Source: Culturomica sp.
GTDB taxonomy: Bacteria; Bacteroidota; Bacteroidia; Bacteroidales; Marinifilaceae
Length of the DNA stretch: 41,897 bases
Reading direction: 5' to 3'
NCBI GenBank assembly: GCA_031262745.1
Contig: JAISHE010000044.1
Coordinates: forward strand, 1 to 41,897
In this document: piece after piece, positions 15,319-23,388 of the stretch
How the letters are laid out: every line of letters begins with the position of its first letter
Numbering within the stretch: the stretch's first letter is position 1
The notes under the pieces: model-generated
Seen by the model: the letters and a program-made list of their open reading frames with translations, nothing else
The model's database searches: none
What the model was told of the DNA's origin: nothing
Position numbers and translations under genes: made by a program

Positions 15319-16332
15319 TTATTCGTCAATAAGTTCAAATCGAAATGTTTCCGGCTCTTCTTCGTCCTTTTGAATGACGGGAGTTCCCTTATTCTTACTG
15401 AAAAGTTTTTTTATGTCGCCAATTCCCATTTCTTCTTCAAGTCCTATGATTTCGCCGGTTTCGGAATATTGAAATTCGTCGATATCTTCGTTTAAATTGT
15501 ACTCAGCGTCGGGGACACGGGTCAGCAGTTGTGTACCTTCCAGCGGTAATCCGTCTTGAATATCGGATGAAATAACATCCGGCAAAATTTCTTCTTCCGC
15601 ATTTGAACTCTCAATACTCTCGATAGCAGTCGGCGTGAGAGTGTGGCGTTGAACGGATAACTCCATGTCTTCCTTTATATTGCCTTCATTACAACGGAAT
15701 ACTCTTCCGGGAAATTTTTCAATTAAATCGTATTGATGAGTGGCAATGATTACGGTTTTACCGGCATTGCAAATGTCTTTTAAAAGTTCGATTAATTTGT
15801 ATGAGGTTTCCGGATCTATATTGCCGGTTGGTTCGTCTGCGAGTATGAGCGGAGGAGAGTTAAGCAATGCTCGCGCCAGAACAATACGTTGCTGTTCGCC
15901 ACCTGAAAGTTCGTGCGGCATTTTATCCCGTTTATCCTTCATATCAACTTTGTTCAGCACTAATTCAATACGCTCTTTTATAGATTTTTTGTTTTTCCAG
16001 CCGGTTGCTTTAAGAACAAATTCAAGATTAGCATAAACATTTCTATCGGTTAGAAGTTTAAAATCTTGAAAAACGATACCGCATTTTCTTCGTAGTAAAG
16101 GAATTTGTGATCTTTTTATTTTTTTAAGATTGAAACCTGCAACTTCTATGGTGCCGTATGGGAGAGGTAATTCGGCATAAAGCGTTTTCAAAAACGAACT
16201 CTTACCACTACCGACTTTACCAATGATATATACAAACTCACCGGCATGAATATCTAAACTAACATCTTTAAGTATAGTGTTATTTTGTTGTCTAATAACT
16301 GCTTTGTCGGCTTTTATGATTACCTCATCCAT
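15319..16332 (-). CDS. ftsE: Cell division ATP-binding protein FtsE, C-terminally extended
   Basis: A 337-aa ABC ATPase. FtsE with FtsX forms the divisome complex that controls peptidoglycan hydrolases. Walker A is GKVGSGKS (38-45), the Q-loop is in IVFQDFKLL, the signature is LSGGEQ (142-147), Walker B is ILADEP (163-168) and the switch His is in ATHQ. Residues 1-221 cover a normal FtsE. Residues 222-337 are an unusual acidic, low-complexity extension rich in Glu and Asp that ends in FELIDE. FtsX is not in the window. It is the last gene of the leftward nadB operon, 9 bp behind rpe. A generic ABC ATPase is less likely given the FtsE-like motifs. Confidence 0.85.
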   Translation of the reverse strand: MDEVIIKADKAVIRQQNNTILKDVSLDIHAGEFVYIIGKVGSGKSSFLKTLYAELPLPYGTIEVAGFNLKKIKRSQIPLLRRKCGIVFQDFKLLTDRNVYANLEFVLKATGWKNKKSIKERIELVLNKVDMKDKRDKMPHELSGGEQQRIVLARALLNSPPLILADEPTGNIDPETSYKLIELLKDICNAGKTVIIATHQYDLIEKFPGRVFRCNEGNIKEDMELSVQRHTLTPTAIESIESSNAEEEILPDVISSDIQDGLPLEGTQLLTRVPDAEYNLNEDIDEFQYSETGEIIGLEEEMGIGDIKKLFSKNKGTPVIQKDEEEPETFRFELIDE

Positions 16333-16341
16333 GTTGGTATT

Positions 16342-16992
16342 TTATAGTGATTTTAATTTGTGAATAGTGGTGATAGGATCCGGTGAATTGAAAAAGAAGC
16401 TACCTGTAACCAGAATGTCGGTACCTGCTTCAACTAATTGTTTACCTGTTTCAAAATTCACGCCGCCATCCACTTCGATAAGAGTTGCTACCTGCTTGCG
16501 TAAAATCATGTCTTTCAATTTTTTTACCTTTTCTATTGTGTGGGGAATGAAACTTTGTCCGCCAAAGCCCGGATCTACTCCCATTATCAGCACAACATCA
16601 ATGTCTTGTAGTATATCGTCAAGCATGTTTATCGGAGAATGTGGCGTTAGTGCAACACCTGCTTTCATACCTAATGATTTGATCCTTTGCAAAGTGCTAT
16701 GTAAATTAATAGCTCCTTCTATGTGTACTGTGAGAATATCGGCACCGATTTTATGAAATGTTTCAATAAATCTTTCCGGTTGCACAATCATTAAATGCAC
16801 ATCCAAAGGTTTCGTAGACACACTTTTGATTTGTGAAATTATAGGCATTCCGTATGAAATATTCGGAACGAAAACGCCATCCATTACGTCAATATGCAAC
16901 CAGTCGGCTTCGCTCCGATTTACTATTTTAATGTCTTTTGACAAATTCAAGAAATTTGCCGATAATAAGGAAGGGGATATGATGGTGCTCAT
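16342..16992 (-). CDS. rpe: Ribulose-phosphate 3-epimerase
   Basis: A 216-aa TIM-barrel enzyme that interconverts ribulose 5-phosphate and xylulose 5-phosphate in the pentose phosphate pathway. The metal and catalytic motifs HIDVMDG, DVHLMI, VDPGFGGQSF and EVDGGV are all present. I chose ATG 16992 (MSTIISPSLLSANF), which matches the family start and leaves a 7-bp gap from the upstream gene. An upstream start at 17019 would add nine residues overlapping the neighbouring coding region. It is in the middle of the nadB-to-ftsE operon. Confidence 0.96.
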   Translation of the reverse strand: MSTIISPSLLSANFLNLSKDIKIVNRSEADWLHIDVMDGVFVPNISYGMPIISQIKSVSTKPLDVHLMIVQPERFIETFHKIGADILTVHIEGAINLHSTLQRIKSLGMKAGVALTPHSPINMLDDILQDIDVVLIMGVDPGFGGQSFIPHTIEKVKKLKDMILRKQVATLIEVDGGVNFETGKQLVEAGTDILVTGSFFFNSPDPITTIHKLKSL

Positions 16993-16999
16993 ATTGCTT

Positions 17000-17512
17000 T
17001 TATTTATACCAACTTGCATAAGTTGAATAAGAGTTTACAATTCTGTGTATTTCACTTTCAAGTAGTTCCGGACTCACTTGTTTTATTTTCTTTGCAGGTA
17101 TACCACCGTAAATCCAACCTGATTCGGCAATGGTTCCTTTGGTTACAACGCAGCCCGCCGCAATGATTACGTTACTTTCAATCACCGCATCATCAAGCAC
17201 AACAGCACCCATACCGATAAGTACGTTGTCTTTAATCGTGCAACCGTGTACAACGGCGTTGTGGGCAATAGAAACGTTGTTACCGATATTTGTCGGTGAT
17301 TTTTCGTATGTAGCGTGAATGGTCGCATTATCCTGAACATTCACTTTGTTACCGAGTTTGATATAGTGTACATCGCCTCTTAACACTGCTCCGAACCATA
17401 TACTGCAATCGTCGCCCATTTCCACTTCTCCTATAACCACTGCATTATCGGCGAGATAACAATTTTTACCGAATTTAGGTTTATGTCCGTTTAATTCTTT
17501 GATTATTGCCAT
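17000..17512 (-). CDS. Gamma-carbonic-anhydrase-like hexapeptide protein
   Basis: A 170-aa left-handed beta-helix protein of the gamma carbonic anhydrase (YrdA/PaaY-like) family. The hexapeptide repeats run from about residue 15 to 145. The three zinc ligands are present as His66, His84 and His89 (VQDNATIHAT and SIAHNAVVHG), so a metal centre is intact. Real carbonic anhydrase activity varies in this family and cannot be read from sequence. It lies 6 bp behind nadC in the operon. Confidence 0.9.
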   Translation of the reverse strand: MAIIKELNGHKPKFGKNCYLADNAVVIGEVEMGDDCSIWFGAVLRGDVHYIKLGNKVNVQDNATIHATYEKSPTNIGNNVSIAHNAVVHGCTIKDNVLIGMGAVVLDDAVIESNVIIAAGCVVTKGTIAESGWIYGGIPAKKIKQVSPELLESEIHRIVNSYSTYASWYK

Positions 17513-17518
17513 ATTTTA

Positions 17519-18355
17519 CTACTTCTTAAAATTCATACTGATGTCAAGAGCCTTTACGGAATGGGTAAGTGCACCGACGCTCACGTAGTCAACACCCGTG
17601 CCGGCAACGTCTCTCAAATTTTCAAGATTAATATTACCGGATGCTTCTGTTTTGGCTCTACCTTTTGTAAGTTTTACAGCTTGTTTCATGGTTTCAATAT
17701 CCATATTGTCAAGCATTATAATGTCGGCACCGGATTTTAATGCTTCTTCCACTTCTTTTATAGTGGTGGTTTCCACCTCTACCTTTATATATGGTGCAAT
17801 ATGCGATTTAACTGTTTCGACTGCTTTGGTTATGCTGCCGGCAGCTTTGATGTGATTATCTTTAATCATAGCCATGTCGAAAAGTCCCATACGGTGATTG
17901 GTGCCACCACCGTCCTTCACAGCCATTTTATCTAAAACTCTCAACCCCGGAGCGGTCTTTCGAGTGTCCAACAATTGAGTGTTTGTACCTTTAAGTACAT
18001 TGATATACAAAGAAGTTTCCGTTGCAATCCCCGACATACGTTGCAAAATATTCAAAGATAGTCGTTCACCCAAAAGTAGAGTGCGATGACTCGCTTCAAT
18101 AGAAAGAATTATATCACCCTTTTTTACGTGATCACCGTCTTTTACAAGCGGTTTCCACACAATATCTTTCTCAAAGTGTTCATACACCATACGTGCCACT
18201 TCCAAACCTGAAATAACTCCGTCGGCTTTCATTTTCATTTCCGCAACTGCTCTTGCATTATTGGGAACAATGGCTTCGGTTGTAATATCACCGGTAGAAA
18301 TATCTTCTGCTATAGCCAGATTAAGCAATTTTTCTATTAAATCAATGTGGTTCAT
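17519..18355 (-). CDS. nadC: Nicotinate-nucleotide diphosphorylase (quinolinate phosphoribosyltransferase)
   Basis: A 278-aa cytoplasmic enzyme converting quinolinate and PRPP to nicotinate mononucleotide with release of CO2. The active-site motifs TRKTAPGLR (131-139) and GGGTNHRMGL (149-158, with His154 and Arg155) are intact, and the phosphate-binding end SGNINLENL is present. Length is normal. It follows nadB by 12 bp, so the two de novo NAD steps are coupled. NadA, the enzyme between them, is not in this window. Confidence 0.97.
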   Translation of the reverse strand: MNHIDLIEKLLNLAIAEDISTGDITTEAIVPNNARAVAEMKMKADGVISGLEVARMVYEHFEKDIVWKPLVKDGDHVKKGDIILSIEASHRTLLLGERLSLNILQRMSGIATETSLYINVLKGTNTQLLDTRKTAPGLRVLDKMAVKDGGGTNHRMGLFDMAMIKDNHIKAAGSITKAVETVKSHIAPYIKVEVETTTIKEVEEALKSGADIIMLDNMDIETMKQAVKLTKGRAKTEASGNINLENLRDVAGTGVDYVSVGALTHSVKALDISMNFKK

Positions 18356-18367
18356 GTCAATTACGTT

Positions 18368-19936
18368 TTATAAATTACAATCTACGGTTTGAGTGGCAAT
18401 ATCTTTGCCTTTCTCTTGAATTATATGAAATAAAAATTTGTCGTCGTCTTGCGGGAAATCTTCGCGATAATGTCCGCCTCTACTTTCTTCACGATATAGT
18501 GCGGAACTAAGTATTAGATGAGCCACCGTCAGTAGGTTATGGCATAAAAGAGAATAATATTCGTTATCCTCATTAGGCATATCTTCCCGTAATTTGTCAA
18601 TTTTGTATAAACCTTCCGAAAGGAGTTGTGCATTCCTAATAATGCCTGCACGTTTCATCATCAAATTCGCTGTTGTCGATTTTAATACGTAATACGTTTC
18701 GGCATTGTTTTTATTGATGTGATACGTTTTTTCAAACTTTGGAAAGTTTTGCTCTTTTTTTTGTTTTTCGGCATAATCTACGGCACGTTTACCGAACACA
18801 AGACATTCTATCAATGAATTTGAAGCTAATCTATTGGCTCCCATTATTCCGCTTGAAGCCAATTCTCCGCAAACAAATAAATTTTCTATATTGCTTTGAC
18901 CGTTCTCATCAGTTCGCACACCACCAACCGTGTAATGAGCAGCCGGAGAAACCGGTATACGGTCAGTCATATCAATACCTAAATCTTTACACTTTTGGTA
19001 TATTGTAGGAAAACGTTTTTTGATCATGTTGGAATCAAGATGTTTTAAAGAAAGCCATACAAAATCCTGTTCTTGATGTTGTATCTCTCTATAAATAGCT
19101 TGTGCAACGACGTCGCGCGGAGCTAACTCGGCAAGTTCGTGTGCACCAAGCATAAATCGTTCTCCTTTTTCGTTCAGTAAATAAGCTCCTTCACCTCTCA
19201 CTGCTTCACTTATAAGAAAAGCTTCATCGCTATTAGTGTATATTGCAGACGGATGAAATTGAATAAACTCCATATCGCCGATTTTGCAACCTGCATTGAA
19301 GGCTAAAGCCAAGCCGTCGCCTATTGTTGTTGAAGGATTGGTAGTTCGTCTGTATATGGCGGAAGTCCCACCGAGAGTTAGAAATGTATTATGGGCATAA
19401 AAGATCTCCTCCTTATTCTTTTTAGTATCCCATGAGCTAACGCCATAGCATTTACCGTCTTGATTTAATAGTCCTATCACGGCATGATCTTCAAACACTT
19501 CTATGTTTGGGTTATCTTTAATTTTATCAATCATAAAAGATGTGATCATTCTGCCTGTGGCATCACCTCCTGCATGCAATATACGTTTACGGTGATGACC
19601 GCCTTCCAAACCGAGAGCCAACGAACCGGCAGCCATATCAAAATGCATTCCGGCAGAAATAATTTCCTCAATGCGTTGTGGACCTTCGTTTACCAAAATG
19701 TTTACAGCGGGATAATCACATAATCCGCGACCGGCAACAATTGTGTCTTCAAAATGGAGTGAAGGAGTGTCGTTTTCATCGACAACTGCTGCTATTCCTC
19801 CCTGTGCATAATAGGAATTACTTTCTGTGATTGCCGACTTGGTGAGTATAGCTACTTTGCCGTTTTTTGCAGCTAACCAAGCTGTGTATAAACCGGCTAA
19901 GCCACTGCCGGCGATGATATAATCATATTTGTGCAT
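18368..19936 (-). CDS. nadB: L-aspartate oxidase
   Basis: A 522-aa flavoprotein that oxidises L-aspartate to iminoaspartate, the first step of de novo NAD synthesis. The FAD-binding GSGLAGLYTAW follows MHKYDYIIA. SNSYYAQGGIAAV, QFHPSAIY, RGEGAYLLN and GGVRTDENG are family motifs, and the C-terminal helical domain is complete. I chose ATG 19936; a TTG two codons upstream is the alternative. It leads a five-gene leftward operon (nadB, nadC, gamma-carbonic-anhydrase, rpe, ftsE) and is divergent from slyD. Confidence 0.97.
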   Translation of the reverse strand: MHKYDYIIAGSGLAGLYTAWLAAKNGKVAILTKSAITESNSYYAQGGIAAVVDENDTPSLHFEDTIVAGRGLCDYPAVNILVNEGPQRIEEIISAGMHFDMAAGSLALGLEGGHHRKRILHAGGDATGRMITSFMIDKIKDNPNIEVFEDHAVIGLLNQDGKCYGVSSWDTKKNKEEIFYAHNTFLTLGGTSAIYRRTTNPSTTIGDGLALAFNAGCKIGDMEFIQFHPSAIYTNSDEAFLISEAVRGEGAYLLNEKGERFMLGAHELAELAPRDVVAQAIYREIQHQEQDFVWLSLKHLDSNMIKKRFPTIYQKCKDLGIDMTDRIPVSPAAHYTVGGVRTDENGQSNIENLFVCGELASSGIMGANRLASNSLIECLVFGKRAVDYAEKQKKEQNFPKFEKTYHINKNNAETYYVLKSTTANLMMKRAGIIRNAQLLSEGLYKIDKLREDMPNEDNEYYSLLCHNLLTVAHLILSSALYREESRGGHYREDFPQDDDKFLFHIIQEKGKDIATQTVDCNL

Positions 19937-19973
19937 ATACAAAATGTAAATTAGTGCGAAAATAGCAATTATA

Positions 19974-20007
19974 TTTGAGAATTGAGAGTAAAAATTGAGT
20001 ACTTTTG
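19974..20007 (+). promoter_or_regulatory. Promoter for slyD-aroC-epimerase operon
   Basis: TTTG (19974-19977) and TACTTTTG (20000-20007) are 22 nt apart, slightly longer than usual. The -7 box lies 22 nt before the ATG at 20030. Confidence 0.45.
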
Positions 20008-20029
20008 TATAATTATAATTTAAAGTTAA

Positions 20030-20605
20030 ATGGACGAAATGATTACGAAGAATAAAATGGTAACGGTGAGCTATGAATTGCGCACTGAACCGGAGGGCGA
20101 ACTTTTAGAAAGAGCAACTCCCGAAAATCCGCTTGAATTTATTTGCGGTCAGGGACAAACGTTGGAATATTTTGAGATGAATCTTTATGAAAAGAAAAAA
20201 GGAGATAAATTCAATTTTAAAATTGCTTCTCAAAATGCTTATGGTCAAGTGGATGAAGATATGATTGTTGATTTGCCGAAAGAAATTTTTAAAGAAGTTG
20301 AAGAAGAAGATATGACAGTCGGTAATGTTTTGCCTATGACCGATAGTTTAGGACGTAGATTGATGGGTAAAATTGAGGCGATCGGTGATGATGAAATTAA
20401 AATAAACTTCAATCATCCCTTAGCCGGTGAAGATTTATATTTTACCGGTGAAGTGCTTGACGTTAGAGATGCCACAGATGAAGAATTGGAAGCCTTACAC
20501 CACCATTGCGGAGGCGGATGTGGCAGTTGTGGCGGAGGTTGTGGAGAAGATGAAGGCGGTTGCGGTTGTACTCCGGAAGAAGATCATTGCGGTTGTTGCC
20601 ACTAA
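20030..20605 (+). CDS. slyD: SlyD-type FKBP peptidyl-prolyl isomerase
   Basis: A 191-aa FKBP-type prolyl isomerase and chaperone of the SlyD group. The FKBP core with its insert-in-flap domain covers about residues 1-150 (for example VSYELRT, FICGQGQTLEYFE and FNHPLAGEDLYF). The tail from about residue 155 contains nine Cys and five His, starting LHHHCGGGC, and matches the metal-binding (nickel-type) tail of SlyD. No hydrogenase genes are visible here, so the tail's partner is unknown. It is first in a three-gene operon; aroC begins 14 bp after its stop. Confidence 0.92.
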   Translation: MDEMITKNKMVTVSYELRTEPEGELLERATPENPLEFICGQGQTLEYFEMNLYEKKKGDKFNFKIASQNAYGQVDEDMIVDLPKEIFKEVEEEDMTVGNVLPMTDSLGRRLMGKIEAIGDDEIKINFNHPLAGEDLYFTGEVLDVRDATDEELEALHHHCGGGCGSCGGGCGEDEGGCGCTPEEDHCGCCH

Positions 20606-20619
20606 AATAAATTGTTTTT

Positions 20620-21624
20620 ATGTCAAATACCTTCGGTAGAATATTTCGGCTCACTTCTTTTGGAGAATCACACGGAGAATCTATCGGAGGTGTTGTTGAC
20701 GGTTGTCCTGCCGGATTTGCACTATCACTTGAGAAAGTTCAACATGAATTGGACAGTAGGTATACTGTCGGGAAATTAACTTGTAGTTCAGGCAGAAAAG
20801 AACCGGATAAGGTTCATTTCCTTTCGGGTTTGTTTGAAGGTAAAACAACAGGTGCACCGTTGGCATTTATTATCAAAAATGAAGATGTACATTCTGCAGA
20901 TTATAATGCCTTGAAAAATGTCTACCGTCCTTCTCATGCCGATTACACTTGGCATAAAAAATACGGTTTGCGGGATCATAGAGGAGGCGGACGAACTTCC
21001 GCTCGTGAGTTGGTAGTTAGGATAGTCGGTGGTGCTATAGCAAAGCAACTTCTCGCGAGAGAAGGAATACAAATTAAAGCTCGTGTTACAAGAATAGGCG
21101 AGTTCTCACTACCCCAAGATGAGGACAAAGTTTTAGATTTACTTGAAACGTTGCGAACCGAAGGAGACAGCGTTGGCGGAGAAGTCGGTTGTGAGATATA
21201 CAATGTGCCTGTCGGTCTTGGTGAACCGGTGTATGATAAGTTGAGTGCAAGGTTGGCTTATGCCATGATGAGTATAAATGCAGCTAAGGGATTTGAATAC
21301 GGTAGTGGTTTTACTTCCGTCTTGAATAAAGGTAGTGAACTTAACGATGAGATGTATTCCGATGAAAATGGTGAAATACATTTCTATACGAATAATTCCG
21401 GAGGTATACAGGGTGGTATCTCAAACGGTGAAACGATTTATTTTCGTGTGGCTTTTAAGCCTATTCCTACCATTGCGAAACCGCAAAAAACGGTTGACAC
21501 CGACGGTAACATGCTAAACTTGGAAGCAGGAGGTAGGCATGATGTATGTGCTGCGGTGAAAGCAGTGTCAGTTGTTGAAGCAATGGCGGCAATGACGTTG
21601 CTTGACTTTATTTTGCTTAGATAG
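20620..21624 (+). CDS. aroC: Chorismate synthase
   Basis: A 334-aa enzyme that converts EPSP to chorismate with reduced FMN, the last step of the shikimate pathway. Conserved motifs GESHG, RPSHADYT, YGLRDHRGGGRTSARE, SINAAKGFEYG and the C-terminal GGRHDVC are present. It is about 20 residues shorter than the commonest forms (350-360 aa). The shortening seems to lie in the middle loops, not the active site. It is between slyD and the epimerase gene. Confidence 0.97.
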   Translation: MSNTFGRIFRLTSFGESHGESIGGVVDGCPAGFALSLEKVQHELDSRYTVGKLTCSSGRKEPDKVHFLSGLFEGKTTGAPLAFIIKNEDVHSADYNALKNVYRPSHADYTWHKKYGLRDHRGGGRTSARELVVRIVGGAIAKQLLAREGIQIKARVTRIGEFSLPQDEDKVLDLLETLRTEGDSVGGEVGCEIYNVPVGLGEPVYDKLSARLAYAMMSINAAKGFEYGSGFTSVLNKGSELNDEMYSDENGEIHFYTNNSGGIQGGISNGETIYFRVAFKPIPTIAKPQKTVDTDGNMLNLEAGGRHDVCAAVKAVSVVEAMAAMTLLDFILLR

Positions 21625-21636
21625 GCTGATGCTTTT

Positions 21637-22659
21637 ATGAAACTTTCCTTTAAACCTTACCAACTAACGTTGCAACATGTATTTACGGTTTCCGGTAATT
21701 CCCGCACTTTCACGCCGGATGTGTTGGTTGAGATTGAACATGAAGGAATTGTCGGTTATGGAGAGTCGTCAATGCCTCCGTATCTTGGTGAAACCACCGA
21801 AAGTGTCGTTGCATTCCTTTCAAAGGTTGACATTGAACAGTTCAAGAATCCCTTTGACACAGATGAGATTTTGGGTTACGTGGATACTGTTGCCGATGGC
21901 AATACGGCAGCAAAAGCGTCGATAGACATTGCACTCCACGACCTTATTGGTAAATTGAGTGGTGAACCGCTCCATAAAATGTGGCACTTAGATGCTTCTT
22001 CTACGCCTTTCACTTCCTATACAATAGGTATTGACACGGAGGAAATGGTGATGAAGAAAACTTTGGAAGCCGGTGATAAATTTAGGATATTAAAGGTGAA
22101 ACTCGGCAGTGATCGGGACAAAGATTTGATACGTGCCATTAGAAAAGTTTCACATTTGCCTTTGACGGTTGACGCCAATCAAGGTTGGCATGATAAATAC
22201 GTTGCACTTGAAATGTTACATTGGCTTACGGATCAAAACGTGGTTATGGTTGAGCAACCTATGCCGGTTCACATGATAGAAGAACAGGCATGGCTGTTGC
22301 AAAAAACGCCATTGCCTTTATTTGCGGACGAATCGGTTCGGCGTTTTACGGATTTGGAAAAGATAGCCGAATTGTTTTCCGGTGTCAACATAAAACTTAT
22401 GAAATGTACGGGTTTGGCAGAGGCTCGTCGTATGATTACTTTTGCACGTGAATTGGGTATGCAAACTATGCTCGGATGTATGACGGAAACCTCTTGTGCC
22501 GTTTCGGCAGCCGCACAACTTTCTCCACTGGTGGATTTTGCCGACCTCGACGGCAATCTTTTGATAACGAATGACCCGTTTGATGGAATGAAAATCGTAA
22601 ATGGTCGTATCACCCTCAATAATCTTGCGGGAATAGGAGTGGAACGTAAATTATTCTAA
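21637..22659 (+). CDS. Dipeptide (L-Ala-D/L-Glu type) epimerase
   Basis: A 340-aa enolase-superfamily enzyme of the muconate lactonising subgroup. The catalytic lysines are Lys153 and Lys155 (ILKVKLG) and Lys253 (NIKLMKC). Metal ligands are Asp179 (VDANQGW), Glu206 (VEQP) and Asp231 (ADES). This arrangement fits the L-Ala-D/L-Glu epimerases, which act on murein-derived peptides, but specificity can differ within the family. It is the last gene of the slyD operon and overlaps the convergent crp/fnr gene by 9 bp. Confidence 0.88.
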   Translation: MKLSFKPYQLTLQHVFTVSGNSRTFTPDVLVEIEHEGIVGYGESSMPPYLGETTESVVAFLSKVDIEQFKNPFDTDEILGYVDTVADGNTAAKASIDIALHDLIGKLSGEPLHKMWHLDASSTPFTSYTIGIDTEEMVMKKTLEAGDKFRILKVKLGSDRDKDLIRAIRKVSHLPLTVDANQGWHDKYVALEMLHWLTDQNVVMVEQPMPVHMIEEQAWLLQKTPLPLFADESVRRFTDLEKIAELFSGVNIKLMKCTGLAEARRMITFARELGMQTMLGCMTETSCAVSAAAQLSPLVDFADLDGNLLITNDPFDGMKIVNGRITLNNLAGIGVERKLF

Positions 22660-23385
22660 TCCGACCATTTCATCGTTCTCCATTTCCAACGCATCCAAAT
22701 CAATGATTTTAATTTTTTTACCGGTGAGTGCAACTATGCCTTCGGCTGAGAAGTTGGAAAGAGTACGAATTGCATTGGCGGTGGTCATATTGGAAAGATT
22801 TGCCAAATCCTCGCGTGTTATGTATATTTTTAAAGTGGCACCGTCTTCTTCGCAACCGTACACTTCTTTCAAAACCAAAAGCGATTCGGCTAATCGTCCG
22901 CGAATATGCTTTTGAGTGAGAGTAACTGTGCGACGGTTGGAAAATCCGAGATCGGTGGCAAGTGCACGAATGATATTCATCGCTAAGTCCGGAGAGTTTC
23001 TAACGATGTCAAGAATTACTTCCGTTTTTATGCGACACACGTAGCAATTGTCTTCCAAAGCTTCGGCAGAAGCGATGTGAGCTTCTTCGGCAAAGAATCC
23101 GCGATAGCCGATAAAACCTACGGGGTTAGCCATGCGCACGATTTGTTCTCTACCGCCGGTGCCCTGTTTGAAGATTTTCACTTTGCCTTCCACAAGACAG
23201 AGCAGTGCGATAGGCATGTTGCCCTCTTGATAAATCAAATCACCTTTTTCATACGCCACGCAGACTATGGAATCTTTAATCAGCTCTTTCGATTTTGTAC
23301 TCAGGTCGGCTAAAAGCGAATGCGGACTTTCCATGCAAATTTTGCATAGTCTGTTATGGAGTATTTTATCTCTAATGATGTTCAT
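22651..23385 (-). CDS. Crp/Fnr family transcriptional regulator
   Basis: A 244-aa regulator with a cyclic-nucleotide-like sensor domain (about residues 25-140, containing GDLIYQEGNMP and EGKVKIFKQG), a dimer helix, and a C-terminal winged helix (about 170-235, ITREDLANLSNMTTANAIRT). Cys14 and Cys17 (RLCKICMES) recall the FNR N-terminal cysteines, and further Cys occur at 42 and near 114-117 (CYVC). The exact FNR spacing is not met, so iron-sulfur sensing is only possible. It starts 3 bp after nadE, so it is probably co-transcribed with NAD synthesis. Targets are unknown. Confidence 0.9.
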   Translation of the reverse strand: MNIIRDKILHNRLCKICMESPHSLLADLSTKSKELIKDSIVCVAYEKGDLIYQEGNMPIALLCLVEGKVKIFKQGTGGREQIVRMANPVGFIGYRGFFAEEAHIASAEALEDNCYVCRIKTEVILDIVRNSPDLAMNIIRALATDLGFSNRRTVTLTQKHIRGRLAESLLVLKEVYGCEEDGATLKIYITREDLANLSNMTTANAIRTLSNFSAEGIVALTGKKIKIIDLDALEMENDEMVGLE

Positions 23386-23388
23386 ATA

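Noticed and set aside
20427..20639. Second frame inside the slyD tail
   Set aside because: It is a shifted reading of the Gly/Cys-rich tail and overlaps aroC without any recognisable feature.
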